From Chamaelirium japonicum (Eukaryota; Streptophyta; Magnoliopsida; Liliales; Melanthiaceae): DNA of 64,000 nucleotides. The stretch is from contig OX393549.1 of the NCBI GenBank assembly GCA_947650365.1, forward strand, positions 32,039,126 through 32,103,125, written 5' to 3'. The notes under the pieces are model-generated. The model had not been told where the DNA came from. It saw nothing but the letters and a program-made list of their open reading frames with translations, and ran no database searches. Within the stretch, counting starts at the first letter, position 1. The number at the start of each line of letters is the position of its first letter. Below, one piece after another: positions 12,906 through 23,053 of this stretch. The translations under genes were made by a program, and so were the position numbers.

Positions 12906-15660
12906 TCAAGGCTTCTCAACACTGGTCGCCCTAGATCTATCTCCGCCGGAACCACCGCGAGCCTTGCTTGCCATGGATGCCTTTGAAGATTGAGCACCGC
13001 TGCTATGAACCAGCCTAAGGGATTCCATGGCTCTTTCAGCCGTCGACTTTAAGTTAGCCAAGTTGACGTTCAACTGTTCGATCTCCAGCGCGTGGGCCTC
13101 CTCTTTTGCAGCGAGCTCTGCCTTCAGCTGCTTTATATTCTCGGCAAGTTGGAAGAAGATACTCTCCACCTTGAAGAATCTGTTTTTAAAGCTTTGAAGT
13201 TCTTTATTGGCAGCTACGAACTTGGCCTCCATTTTTTTCTTCATATGTGCCTCACTGCGGCCAGACTGCTGACTCGAAGATAGCGTCACAGATAGCTTTG
13301 CCCTCTCATCATTAGCCTCCTCCAGGAGTGCATTCAAGTGGGAGATCTCGCCTGCAGATTCCCTTTCCCTGACTTTCTTAAAAACCCTACTGTTGAGCTT
13401 CAACAGGGCAGACATCTGCATAGTAATAAAAACAAGTCAGGAGCATCAGATAGAAGTACAATAACCTGAGACGAAGTCAAAACTACTCACTATAACTTCA
13501 AGCCTATTTGATGTCTCTTCGAGGGACGCATCTGGTAGGTTGCAGAGCTTCCGCAATGCCCCAGTTGGACGGTTGAGATCAACCTCGCCCAAGTCACGCA
13601 GCATAGGCTGCAGACTGCCAGGTGCACCTACATACAAAGCATTCAAAGTGCTCAGACATGTTCAATATTCAATTAAAATGAGAGGAAGTAAAGAATTAGA
13701 ACTTACTCTTGCCAATAGAGCCTCCGTGTGAGGGTTAAATCGGTCCCTTCCCTCGATCAGACCCCTTCCCCTTAGGGGTGGGAGTTTTCCTTGCAGGGAT
13801 AATGATCGGGACCTATTCGAACACATCCTTCTCCCCCTGACCCTCGTCTCCCTTCGGTTCGGGAGGAGACGAAGCTCCCCCTTCGCTATGTACCTTGCCT
13901 GCCCCATGGAAAAGGGCAGACATCAGGGCGTTGGCCTCTGCTGCCACCTTGGTCGCGTCACCTCGAGGCGCCAGCCTTGGTTTATCGGCTTCCAGACCTC
14001 CACACACTGAAGCCTGCCCCATCGAGGCCTCACCCTGCCAGAGACCTTCGGGTGGCGCCTGCGCAATGGGCGTCAGGTCATAGACCACGTCCCTCCCTGA
14101 GTACTTGACCATGATGCATGTAGGATGCTTCAGGGTCTCAAAGTGGTAGACGAGCGGCACCTTCTTGCCGTCGTCTACAGTGTCAATATCGTCCTCCATT
14201 TGATGAGCCTTAGCCTCGTCGATAGGAGGCACTTGACCAGCACCTAGCGGGGTAGGGGGCATATCTTCCCGATCTCTAGCCCTTTCTTCTTCGTCTTCTT
14301 CCTCCTCCTTGTTTTCTTCTTCTTCTTCATCTTCTTCCTCCTCCTCCTCTTCTCCGCCTTCTTCCCTTTCTTCCTCCCTCAGACCTTCCTCCTTCTCCTC
14401 TTCTTCCTCCTTCACCTCCTCCTCCTCCTCCTCTTCTTCTTCTTCTCCTCTTTCTTCTTTTCTTCCTTTGTCACTTTCCTCTTCTTCACCTGGCCTCGCC
14501 TGGTCACTACTAATTTTTCCTCACCAGGCCCCGAGCGTCTTCGCTTGTCGTACACCTTCTTATCTGCCCTAACATATCGAACCAACCTGCCTGTCTCGAG
14601 ATCCTCCTCGTAATCAGAGTACAGGGTGTCATTATCCTCGTACCTCACCGGCAGGCGATGCATTAGGTTGGTGTTGTCATGGCGGACCGGACAGTTCACA
14701 AACTGCTTTCATGACCTGGTTCCGCATGTCAGCTCCAGGAACAGGTTATCGATCAATCCGACCTGATCGGATGACCAACACAGATTGCCTCTCGGTCCGC
14801 ACCTCTCGACCTCCTTGTGGACTTGGCTGTGAGGGATCTCTGGCACTGAGAAGGGAGTCCATGCCCTCGAGACGGAGATTGGCTAGTCGATGTATAGCTT
14901 GCCAGAGGGGACCGTGTCGGTAATGGGGCGAAGGGCAGAGACGCTGTGCAGATTGAAAAAGGGGATGTCCTTCCTCGAAACCCACTGATAGTGGTAGAAG
15001 AAGTAGCCCAACTCAATCCTCGCTTGCTCGCCATCGGGAATACTGGAGTAGCAGACCTTCAGTTTATTCCGATGATCAGATTCTGCCCTGCAGAAGGAGT
15101 AAATGATCCTCCAAGCATTTCCAGTCAATTATCCGGGGTAAAGTCCGGACATGTTCAGCAACCTAGCGGCGAAGGGAAGTAAGGGCAGACGTAGTCCGTA
15201 ATTAAGTTGGCTGATAGTCACAATCGTGCCCATAATCTTCTCCTTGCTGGCAACCTCTATATAAACTAACCGAGTGTCGATATCGAAGGCAACCTGCACC
15301 CCGACAAGTGCTGGGCAATGGGCGCCTTCAGTCAAGAACCCGAGCAGCTTCTCCCACTTCGCCCTCTTCGCGTCAGTGGTCTTCCGACCGATACCATACT
15401 TGAAGACATGCTCCTCAGATAGAGGCTTCAGCGGCCTCAGTACGAAGTCAACCTTCGGGATGTGCTCCGGCTTGGTGGGTGCAGAGGCGAATCCAATAAC
15501 CAAATGCCTCTTGCCAAGGACGCCGAGGCTACCCTTGGCCTTGCCTTTTCCCACGATAAGGGCTCAACTGGGGCTTTCCCTTCATCGACGGCTTCACGTT
15601 GGGAGGGACTATATTCTTGGTGCAACTTGCAGAGACCATCGCGATAGAATGAGAGAGCAA
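12906..15660 (-). pseudogene. antisense extra-ORF region of the outer Tat element
   Basis: Several long minus-strand frames lie end to end, separated by what may be introns or decay. In reading order they are a globular part (about 15554-15129, with PKVDFVLRPLKPLSEEHVFK), a second globular part (about 15128-14883), a basic and Lys/Arg/Glu-rich low-complexity part (about 14700-13810), and a C-terminal coiled coil (about 13421-12906, with KAELAAKEEAHALEIEQL). Some Tat elements such as Grande are known to carry a gene in antisense between integrase and the 3' LTR. Its function is unknown. I recognise the position and architecture, not a named domain. Confidence 0.65.
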
Positions 15661-15832
15661 AGAAGTCAGAAAAATTCTAAACAGCGTGAGGAAAAATGAG
15701 CTCCGAGACAGGATTTATATGCCCCAAAAAACTAAGCGGGAAAACCTATACAACACATGACACCATCAGATTAGCGGATAGCGAAGTAACAGGGCAGATG
15801 AAACGATAGACCAGACAAAACGGCAGGCATAC

Positions 15833-17833
15833 TGTGGGCACCGAAATTAGCCTACGGATTGGACCCGACCCGCATGCGAACATGGCCCGCACACAACGGC
15901 CCGCATGCGAAACTTGGCCCACACACAACGGCCCGCATGCGAAACCTGGCCCACACAACGGCCCGCATGCGAAACCTGGCCCACACACAACGGCCCGCAT
16001 GCGAAACCCGGCCCGCACGCAACGGCCCGCATGCGAACTCAATTCGCGTGCAATGGCCCGACTCAAAGCAAACGGGTCCCACTGGACCCGCTACCCAAAC
16101 CCAAAAAGGGGGCCCACCGGCCCCCCCTCTTGAAAACCGTGCCCCCCTCCTCATGGAGAGGTGGGGCCGGCCCTAAAAGAAAGGGAAAAAGAAAAAGAAA
16201 AAGAAAAAGAAAAGAAAAGAAAAAGAAAAAGAAATCAAAACCGCCTCGATGCGGGGGGAGGTGGCGTGGACGTCTACGTAGCCGTAGATCCGCGACGATC
16301 CCTCGATCCAACGGATAAGATGACGTTGTGTCGCCATCCGATCCAAAAGTGCAACAAGAATAACAACTCAATCTTTAAAAGATCGAGTCACATCTAGCCC
16401 ATAACCACCCCAACTAAAAAGGAGGGGATCGGGTTTGTTTCCTTGAATAAAGGAACAGTATCTTGATGGTTATGGGGGGAGATATCGGATGAAACAAAAA
16501 AGATTTCAGCCATATCTCCCCCAACCGCCCCCCTTTGCCTATAAATAGAAGGGGTGGGGGAAGGCACAAAGGGTCCGAAAAGCTGAAGACGAAAGAGCGC
16601 TACGAAGAAGCTCCAACGCTTGAAGACCGAAGGCTTCACGAGGCATGGCAAGCATATCCTACGGGAGTCCTTGGCCCTTCAAGTCCTCATCAACGTGAAG
16701 ACCTTGCACTCGGAGATCAGAGCTTCGACTCCTCGCACGAAGAAGAAAGCGTGGAGAAGAAGACCCGGAGCCGTCATCACCCGATCGCTCCAACGATCTT
16801 CATCAGCTCCGAAGACGCCATAAGCAAAGGCCGGAGAAGAAGATCGAAGCCGACAACACCCGTCGTCTTCAAAGGCATCAACTCCTTGCACGAAGAAGAA
16901 AGCCGGGAGAAGAAGGCCTGAAGCCGGTGCTACCCCTGCCTCCTTCGTCAACGAAAACCGACGCTACAACCGTCGTGTTGAAGCCGGTACTACACCCGCC
17001 GTCTTCATCAACTAAAGTCGACGCTACAACCGTCGCACGGGGATCGGTGCTACACCCACCGTCTTCATCAACAAAAGCCGACGCTACAACCGTCGCACAA
17101 GGATCGGTGCTACCCCCACCGAGAAGCCAAGCCGACGCCACAACCGTCGAGGAAGCCGGAAGAATAAAGAAGCCCTGAAGAAGTAACGCCAGTCGTTCGA
17201 GAAGAAGATCGAGTCAAAGCTAAAGTCAAAGCTGACGCAAGAAGCCAAAGCAAACGCACCGGTAAAGCCCGCGCTAAAGCAACGCACGTGCCAAAGCCAA
17301 GCAACTACGACGGTCACGAGCAAAGCACCGCACGTTCTAGCCGATACGACGCGAAGTCCGGAAGAACTAAAGCATCGCAAGTCTCTACCCGTCTACGTTC
17401 AAGCGCAAGCGCCAAAGCAAAGCAAACGTCAGAGCCACGCCAAAGCTACGCCAAAGCCGAAAGCTAAAGCCAAAGCCGACGCAAAAAGCACGATCGACAC
17501 CGCGAACCGATGATCAAGGACGCCGAGGTCGAGCAAGGATCGAGGAAGACACGAAGACCGAGGAACGAAGCCCAAAGCCTCCCTAGCCGAGAAAGCGTGA
17601 AGCACGGACGGGACAAAATCGACGGCAGAAACTCCTTAGCCTCTCAAAAACCCTCACCCTGTAAAGACCTCTGTCCTGGGCAACCCCTTCAGAGCTCTCG
17701 CACGAATACCACATGGAGACGCGGATCAAAGGGACCCTCCAGAGGAACTCTCCCACAATCTCCTGATCAAAGAAAATTTGTAATCTCGTGTGATCCGCAA
17801 TAAAGACGACCCGAATCTTTTTCCGCGCCCACA
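15833..17833 (+). repeat. 5' LTR of the gag-pro element
   Basis: It starts TGTGGGCACCGAAATTAGCC and ends GCGCCCACA. In order it holds a 30-33-bp tandem array built on CGGCCCGCATGCGAAAC (about 15880-16040), a purine tract of AAAAAG units (about 16180-16236), a TATA box TGCCTATAAATAG near 16536, coding-like CGT/GAAGAA-rich sequence, a region of 50-60-bp repeats (CATCAACNAAAGYCGACGC, about 16920-17150), and a CAAAGC-rich stretch (about 17200-17490). Confidence 0.93.
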
Positions 17834-17905
17834 GATTTCTAGCACGCCCGGTGGGACCTCCTCTCCTTTCATCCGTACGTTTGAAGGAGTTGCTTCAAGT
17901 TCGCC
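17834..17905 (+). promoter_or_regulatory. primer-binding-site region and leader
   Basis: Directly after the 5' LTR is GATTTCTAGCACGCCCGGTGGGAC. The CACGCCCGGTGGGAC core is the usual start of Tat-type internal regions, where reverse transcription is primed. The gag start codon follows at 17906. Confidence 0.65.
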
Positions 17906-20900
17906 ATGGACGGAACGAATGATGATACATTTGCTCCAACAAGCCTCTCACCTATCGCCGAGTCTCCACTACTCCAACACGGTGATCCAGAAAACCCGGA
18001 GGATGTCATTCCCCCGGTAGTACGCGTCTACACTCGGCGTACTCAAACTCTTGCGGACTTCTTCACGCCAGAAACTGCTGCCGAAGATGCCCGCCAAGGC
18101 GCCAATGAGGCCTTGGTGCATGAAGAAACGAGCCTCAATCCTGGAACATCTGTCCAGAAATTTGGGGAGGACCAGCCCCAACCCCGAACCCGTTCGGGTT
18201 CTCTAGCGGACTTTGCACCTCCCTTGCCGGGGGCAAACATCCGTCATCAAGCAGAAACAAGTCAGCGTAACTACGTCTCCGACGATGATGGCGAGGGTGC
18301 GGGCATGCAACATCGGGACGTCCTGCGACATCATCCTCCGTCCGCTCTCCAGCTCCAAGTCATGCAAATGGGTGAACACATGGCTCAGCTCACCCGACTA
18401 ATGGAAGAGAACGATCGTCACATCAACACCTTGCTGCAAAGGCTGAGTGCCAGGGATGTTGCAATATTCGGCCAACCTCCTGCTTCTCCAGTAGCTGCTC
18501 CAGCCCCGTCTCCAACTCCTGCTCTTGCAGAAGTCGGCCCGGCAACACTAGCAACTACTCCTGCACTCTCCTCGGCTCCCGTGCCGGTCTCGGTGGCCGC
18601 GCAACCTTCAGTGGCAGCAACGATGAATGCCCAGCAAATACAAGCACTGGTGGCTGACATGATGCGTTCCCACGGCGGCAGCCTACCTCCGATCACGGCG
18701 GCATACTCAAAGCCTTACACCGCAAGGATCCAGCAGCTGCGCTTCCCTACCGGGTTCCAGCCACCAAAGTTTCAACACTTCGACGGAAAGGGGAACCCAA
18801 GGCAACACATTGCCCACTTCGTCGAAACTTGCAACAACGCCGGCACATACGGCGATGAGATGGTGAAGCAGTTCGTTCGCACACTCAAAGGTAATGCTTT
18901 TGACTGGTATGTTGATCTTCCTCCAGGATCCATTGACAGCTGGGATCAGATGGAAAGGGAATTCCTCAACCGCTTCTACAGCACTCGGCGCATCATTAGC
19001 ATGACCGAGCTTACTGCCATCAAGCAAAGGAAGGACGAATCAGTAATCGACTACATCGATCGATGGAGGAATCTCGCCCTGAATTCACGAGACCGTTTGT
19101 CGGAAGACTCGGCTATCGAGATGTGCACCCAAGGCATGCACTGGGGCTTACTCTACATCCTCAAGGGGATCAAGCCTCGGTCCTTCGAAGAACTCGCAAC
19201 TCGAGCCCATGACATGGAGCTCAGCTTAGCAAATCGCGGGGACTCGAAGACCAAAGACTTCCTGAAGGTGGAAAAGAAAGACAAACCGTCGGCACCCAAA
19301 TCAAAGCAAGTTAACGTCGCCGACATCGCCTCGGTCTTCAAGCCACTCAAAATCAGCGGTAAGCCGGATCAAGAAAAGGGAGCTGCCATACCACCGCCTC
19401 CATCCCAAAGACAGTCAAAGATGACTCTAGAAGAACTCAAGGCCAAAGAGTATCCCTTTCCAGACTCGGAAGTCTCCTCCATGTTCGATCAACTGCTACA
19501 AGAAAAGATGATCGAGCTTCCTCCTTCAAAAAGGCCCGAACAGATGCATCGGGTCAACGATCCGCTCTTCTGCAAATACCATCGGCTGGTTAGCCATCCT
19601 ATTGAGAAGTGTTTCATCTTCAAAGAAAAGATCATGACACTCGCAAAGCAAGGAAGAATTGAGATCGACTCCAGTGATGTTGCAACGGCAAACATGACGT
19701 CCATCACCTTCGGTTCGTTTCAACCAGTATTCGTTGCTACTCACCAGAGAAGGCCCAAGTTGCGCATCAATCGCCAAAGGCCAATTGCAAAGTTAGCCCC
19801 ACGACGAAAAGTCTCAAGACGACAACAGTACGCTCCTAAGCTCGCTGAGGAAGAAACGTCACTGCCCTGGGGGCAACCATCGCCTACATCGATGTCTCTC
19901 TCAAACAAAGCTATGTCCCAACGGAATCTCCAGACAAGGTACGAGCAAGGAGACCCGGAGGTCGGTCTGTTAGGCCAGCCCTCAGGTAAATTCGACTACT
20001 ACGTCCTCTATTCCAGACCTTCGCCTGTCTCAAAAGAAGAAATCGAGCCCACCGGCTGGGAGTCAGAAGGCGAACCACCAAGATCCCCAGAGGAGCAAGG
20101 CTCCCCGAATCATGGAGAACCGACAAATCTCCAGACAAGGTACGAACAAGGAGACCCGGAGGTCGGACTGTTAGGCCAGCCCTCAGGTAAATTCGACTAC
20201 TACGTCCTCTATTCCAAACCTCCGTCTGTCTCAATAGAAGAAATCAAGCCCACCGGCTGGGAGTCAGAAGGCGAACCACCAAGGTCCCCAGAGGAGCAGG
20301 TCTCCCCGACCCATGAAGAACCTACAGCTGCCATTCCAGACCTTCACCTTGGTAACGAAGAATCCACTGATGAAGATGCCTGGGTCATGTTGCCTCGCAG
20401 ACGAAGGCCATGGATGCCAAGAAGTCGCAAGCTCGATCGGGTAACAAGAAAGCTTCCGAAACGAAGAACTTATAAAAAGAAAAGCAAAGCTCCAGGAAGG
20501 AAGGCGTTCAAAGTACCACCGGCAGATCCTGATGATCTCCTCCTGCAAAACCCTCCAGAACCGACAACGTTGCAAGAGTTCTTCCCCGATTACTTCCTCC
20601 CAGCTAATCAGCAGCACGAAGCTTCCTGTTGCATGATTGAGATTCGCGTGGCGCCAGAAGAAAAAGATAGGATCAAGCCTTCTGAAGAAAGCAACACCGA
20701 CAACGAGGAGGATGATTCCGACAAAGCCATTACTGCTGCTTACGATGAGGCAATCCTGCATTTGCCACTCATAGAAGCACTACACCTCCCAGAGAAAGCT
20801 CGCCTAGCAATGGCCGAGGCTTTGACAGACCCAGACAGCTACAAAAGAAAGAAGAAAAATACCGAGAAGGACAAATCTATTGTCTCATGTAACGCAGCAA

Positions 20901-21100
20901 TAACTTTCTCGGACGAAGATCTGCAGCTCGGAACACGATTGCACAATCGACCCGTCTATGTCTCGGGATACATCAACGAGAAGCCGGTAAATCGAATCCT
21001 GTTGGACTGCGGCTCCGCCGTCAACATCATGCCTATCCAAACAATGCGCCAGCTCGGCATCACCACCGACCATCTCACACAAAGCCAGCTGGTCATTTAA
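17906..21100 (+). CDS. gag with N-terminal part of protease (retrotransposon)
   Basis: The long open frame of 1064 codons has a disordered N-terminal part, a Pro/Ala-rich linker (residues about 190-240), then the Retrotrans_gag domain (residues about 270-440, with FDGKGNPRQHIAHFVETC and WDQMEREFLNRFYSTRR). A basic linker follows, then two near-identical 71-residue repeats (residues about 672-815, each starting NLQTRYEQGDPEVGLLGQPS) and an aspartic-protease start (residues about 1020-1060, with ILLDCGSAVNIM). Gag would form the virus-like particle and the protease would process it. The internal repeat is a recent in-frame duplication. Codon use is GC-rich compared with the AT-rich surroundings. 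Confidence 0.85.
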   Translation: MDGTNDDTFAPTSLSPIAESPLLQHGDPENPEDVIPPVVRVYTRRTQTLADFFTPETAAEDARQGANEALVHEETSLNPGTSVQKFGEDQPQPRTRSGSLADFAPPLPGANIRHQAETSQRNYVSDDDGEGAGMQHRDVLRHHPPSALQLQVMQMGEHMAQLTRLMEENDRHINTLLQRLSARDVAIFGQPPASPVAAPAPSPTPALAEVGPATLATTPALSSAPVPVSVAAQPSVAATMNAQQIQALVADMMRSHGGSLPPITAAYSKPYTARIQQLRFPTGFQPPKFQHFDGKGNPRQHIAHFVETCNNAGTYGDEMVKQFVRTLKGNAFDWYVDLPPGSIDSWDQMEREFLNRFYSTRRIISMTELTAIKQRKDESVIDYIDRWRNLALNSRDRLSEDSAIEMCTQGMHWGLLYILKGIKPRSFEELATRAHDMELSLANRGDSKTKDFLKVEKKDKPSAPKSKQVNVADIASVFKPLKISGKPDQEKGAAIPPPPSQRQSKMTLEELKAKEYPFPDSEVSSMFDQLLQEKMIELPPSKRPEQMHRVNDPLFCKYHRLVSHPIEKCFIFKEKIMTLAKQGRIEIDSSDVATANMTSITFGSFQPVFVATHQRRPKLRINRQRPIAKLAPRRKVSRRQQYAPKLAEEETSLPWGQPSPTSMSLSNKAMSQRNLQTRYEQGDPEVGLLGQPSGKFDYYVLYSRPSPVSKEEIEPTGWESEGEPPRSPEEQGSPNHGEPTNLQTRYEQGDPEVGLLGQPSGKFDYYVLYSKPPSVSIEEIKPTGWESEGEPPRSPEEQVSPTHEEPTAAIPDLHLGNEESTDEDAWVMLPRRRRPWMPRSRKLDRVTRKLPKRRTYKKKSKAPGRKAFKVPPADPDDLLLQNPPEPTTLQEFFPDYFLPANQQHEASCCMIEIRVAPEEKDRIKPSEESNTDNEEDDSDKAITAAYDEAILHLPLIEALHLPEKARLAMAEALTDPDSYKRKKKNTEKDKSIVSCNAAITFSDEDLQLGTRLHNRPVYVSGYINEKPVNRILLDCGSAVNIMPIQTMRQLGITTDHLTQSQLVI

Positions 21101-21256
21101 GGGTTCAACCAAGGAGGACAGTCCACCATAGGGATCATTCGTCTAAAACTCTCCATCAGTCAACTTGACACGACGGTTCTTTTCCACGTCATTGACTGTC
21201 AAACATCATATCATCTTTTACTGGGAAGACCGTGGCTGCACGAAAACGGTGTCGTA

Positions 21257-22489
21257 GTGTCTACCTGGCACCAATGCCTCAAGTACTACGAGGAAGGTCT
21301 GGAGAAGTGCATCGTTGCAGACGACAAACCATTCAATGAGGCTGAAGCGCACCTCGCCGATGCCAAGTTTTACCAAGCAAAGGACCTTGTTGCAGAAGTC
21401 CTTCCAGCTAAAGCCCCTCGAACTCAGAAAGCTAAAAGGATGGAGCAGGAAGAAGCTCTGCCAACTCCAAATCCAGTACCACTATCTAAGGCGATACGCG
21501 AAGTCAAAGAAGTGCTAGCGCCGAGACGAATAATGCGCATCAGCTCCAAGCCAAGATCCATGAAGCACACTCCATTACCTGCCCAAGCTACGACAGTCTT
21601 ACGCCTCACGCCTCAGTGGCTTCGCAAAGATGAACCACCACCTTTTGCCTCGCCAAAAGGGATGGTCCAGCCGCTATCGGAAGCTAATGTCATCGCTCTG
21701 CAAGAGATGACACTGCCACTACCCAGCTTGGGGCAAGCTTCAAGTTCGCCAAAACCCATCAATCCCTTCGAATCCAGCCAACTCACATTCAAGCCAAAAG
21801 GAAGCTGGGGGCAAAATGCCGCCAAGCTGCTGTTCAAAGCTGGCTACGACAAAGATAGTGTTGCACATATGAGTACGCTCCGGCCAGCTCCAATACCACA
21901 CGGGATGACTAAGACTCAAGCCCATTTACTCCAGGGTGGCGAGCAGATCCCACCAAATCGGCGAGGCATCGGCTCTCGTCAAACCCCGATGGTCATCAAG
22001 ATAACAGGAGAGAAGACCTTCACCTCTAACTACATTGAGGTGAAGTTGGTGGATGAAGCGGAAGAGGGATCGTCAGCCTCCGATGCACGCTCCACCAATA
22101 TCATTCATCCCGCTACAAAGGGCGCCAAAAGAAGGCGATATCGAGCTCGGCGTCAGATCATACCTCAAAAGCAAAGGAAGAGCGTCAAAAACCAGGCAAG
22201 TCAAAACCCAATATCGGTATTCAAAAGACTTGGGCCAATCGGGCAAGCAAAGCAAAGGTCAGTATTCGACCGTTTGGGAAAGCCACCCACTGAGGTGAGA
22301 AAAATCATTCCCACCCAAACTCTGCAATTGTTTGGGTGCAATTGTGATATTCTGGAATGGCAGAATGATTCTGGAATATCACAATTGCACCCGAGCCCGC
22401 CGCTGACCCCGCAGACCCGACGGCAGAAAAAAAAAAAAAAAAAAAAAAAAAGGAAACACCAGAGGCTGTTGGTGAAAATTTCCATTTAA
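21257..22489 (+). CDS. post-protease linker ORF of the gag-pro element
   Basis: 410 codons. Upstream bases (about 21110-21256) still encode the second half of the protease with LLLGRPWLHENG, and the frame opens with VSTWHQCLKYY, the usual join between protease and RT in Tat elements. Conserved pieces of this linker follow (GWGQNAAKLLFKAGYD, YIEVKLV). Where RT should begin there is only a basic tail ending in a poly-lysine run over an A tract at about 22428-22451. The polymerase is therefore absent rather than decayed. Confidence 0.7.
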   Translation: MSTWHQCLKYYEEGLEKCIVADDKPFNEAEAHLADAKFYQAKDLVAEVLPAKAPRTQKAKRMEQEEALPTPNPVPLSKAIREVKEVLAPRRIMRISSKPRSMKHTPLPAQATTVLRLTPQWLRKDEPPPFASPKGMVQPLSEANVIALQEMTLPLPSLGQASSSPKPINPFESSQLTFKPKGSWGQNAAKLLFKAGYDKDSVAHMSTLRPAPIPHGMTKTQAHLLQGGEQIPPNRRGIGSRQTPMVIKITGEKTFTSNYIEVKLVDEAEEGSSASDARSTNIIHPATKGAKRRRYRARRQIIPQKQRKSVKNQASQNPISVFKRLGPIGQAKQRSVFDRLGKPPTEVRKIIPTQTLQLFGCNCDILEWQNDSGISQLHPSPPLTPQTRRQKKKKKKKKRKHQRLLVKISI

Positions 22490-23053
22490 CCCCCTATATA
22501 TATGCACAATCGGTTATTGGGATAGAGACGTGATAAATCTCCTATCCCATGAATCTAGACGGTGGGCATCCATATACGATGTAACCACGAAAAAAAAAGA
22601 GAACACGAAGAAAGTGGGGCCGCACCTCGTCGAATCTGTCTCCTCCCTGCGATATGCCAGACGCGTAGTCATCATCACATTCGGCCACAACAATCGGCTT
22701 CCACTATTGAGCTCCCGCACCGAAGAGGGGCAATAACCCTCCGTCGAGACGCATCGCGGCCGTCCTCGCGCTCCCGTCGCCTTCCTACCCTGGGACTCCG
22801 CACAGCGGCCGCCATCAACATTCGCACTATCCTCGAAGCAAAGGAAGTACGCGACAACAAGGCAGATGAACAAAACCCTAGAAGAGATCTTCGTCTCCAA
22901 ACCGCCAAAGCCCTTCGTCCTCCGCGCTAGCAAAACGATGGGGGAAACGAAATGGCGAGGGTCATTGTAAAGACCTAAATTCCGAGCGAACACGCAAGTC
23001 AAGTCCAAGCGCTACGCGTTTCCTGCGGGCGCACTCGAACTTGAGGGGGCATT
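22490..23053 (+). other. 3' untranslated part and polypurine tract of the gag-pro element
   Basis: No coding potential is recognised. The part just before the 3' LTR reads ACTTGAGGGGGCATT (about 23038-23053), the polypurine tract that primes plus-strand DNA. Confidence 0.7.
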
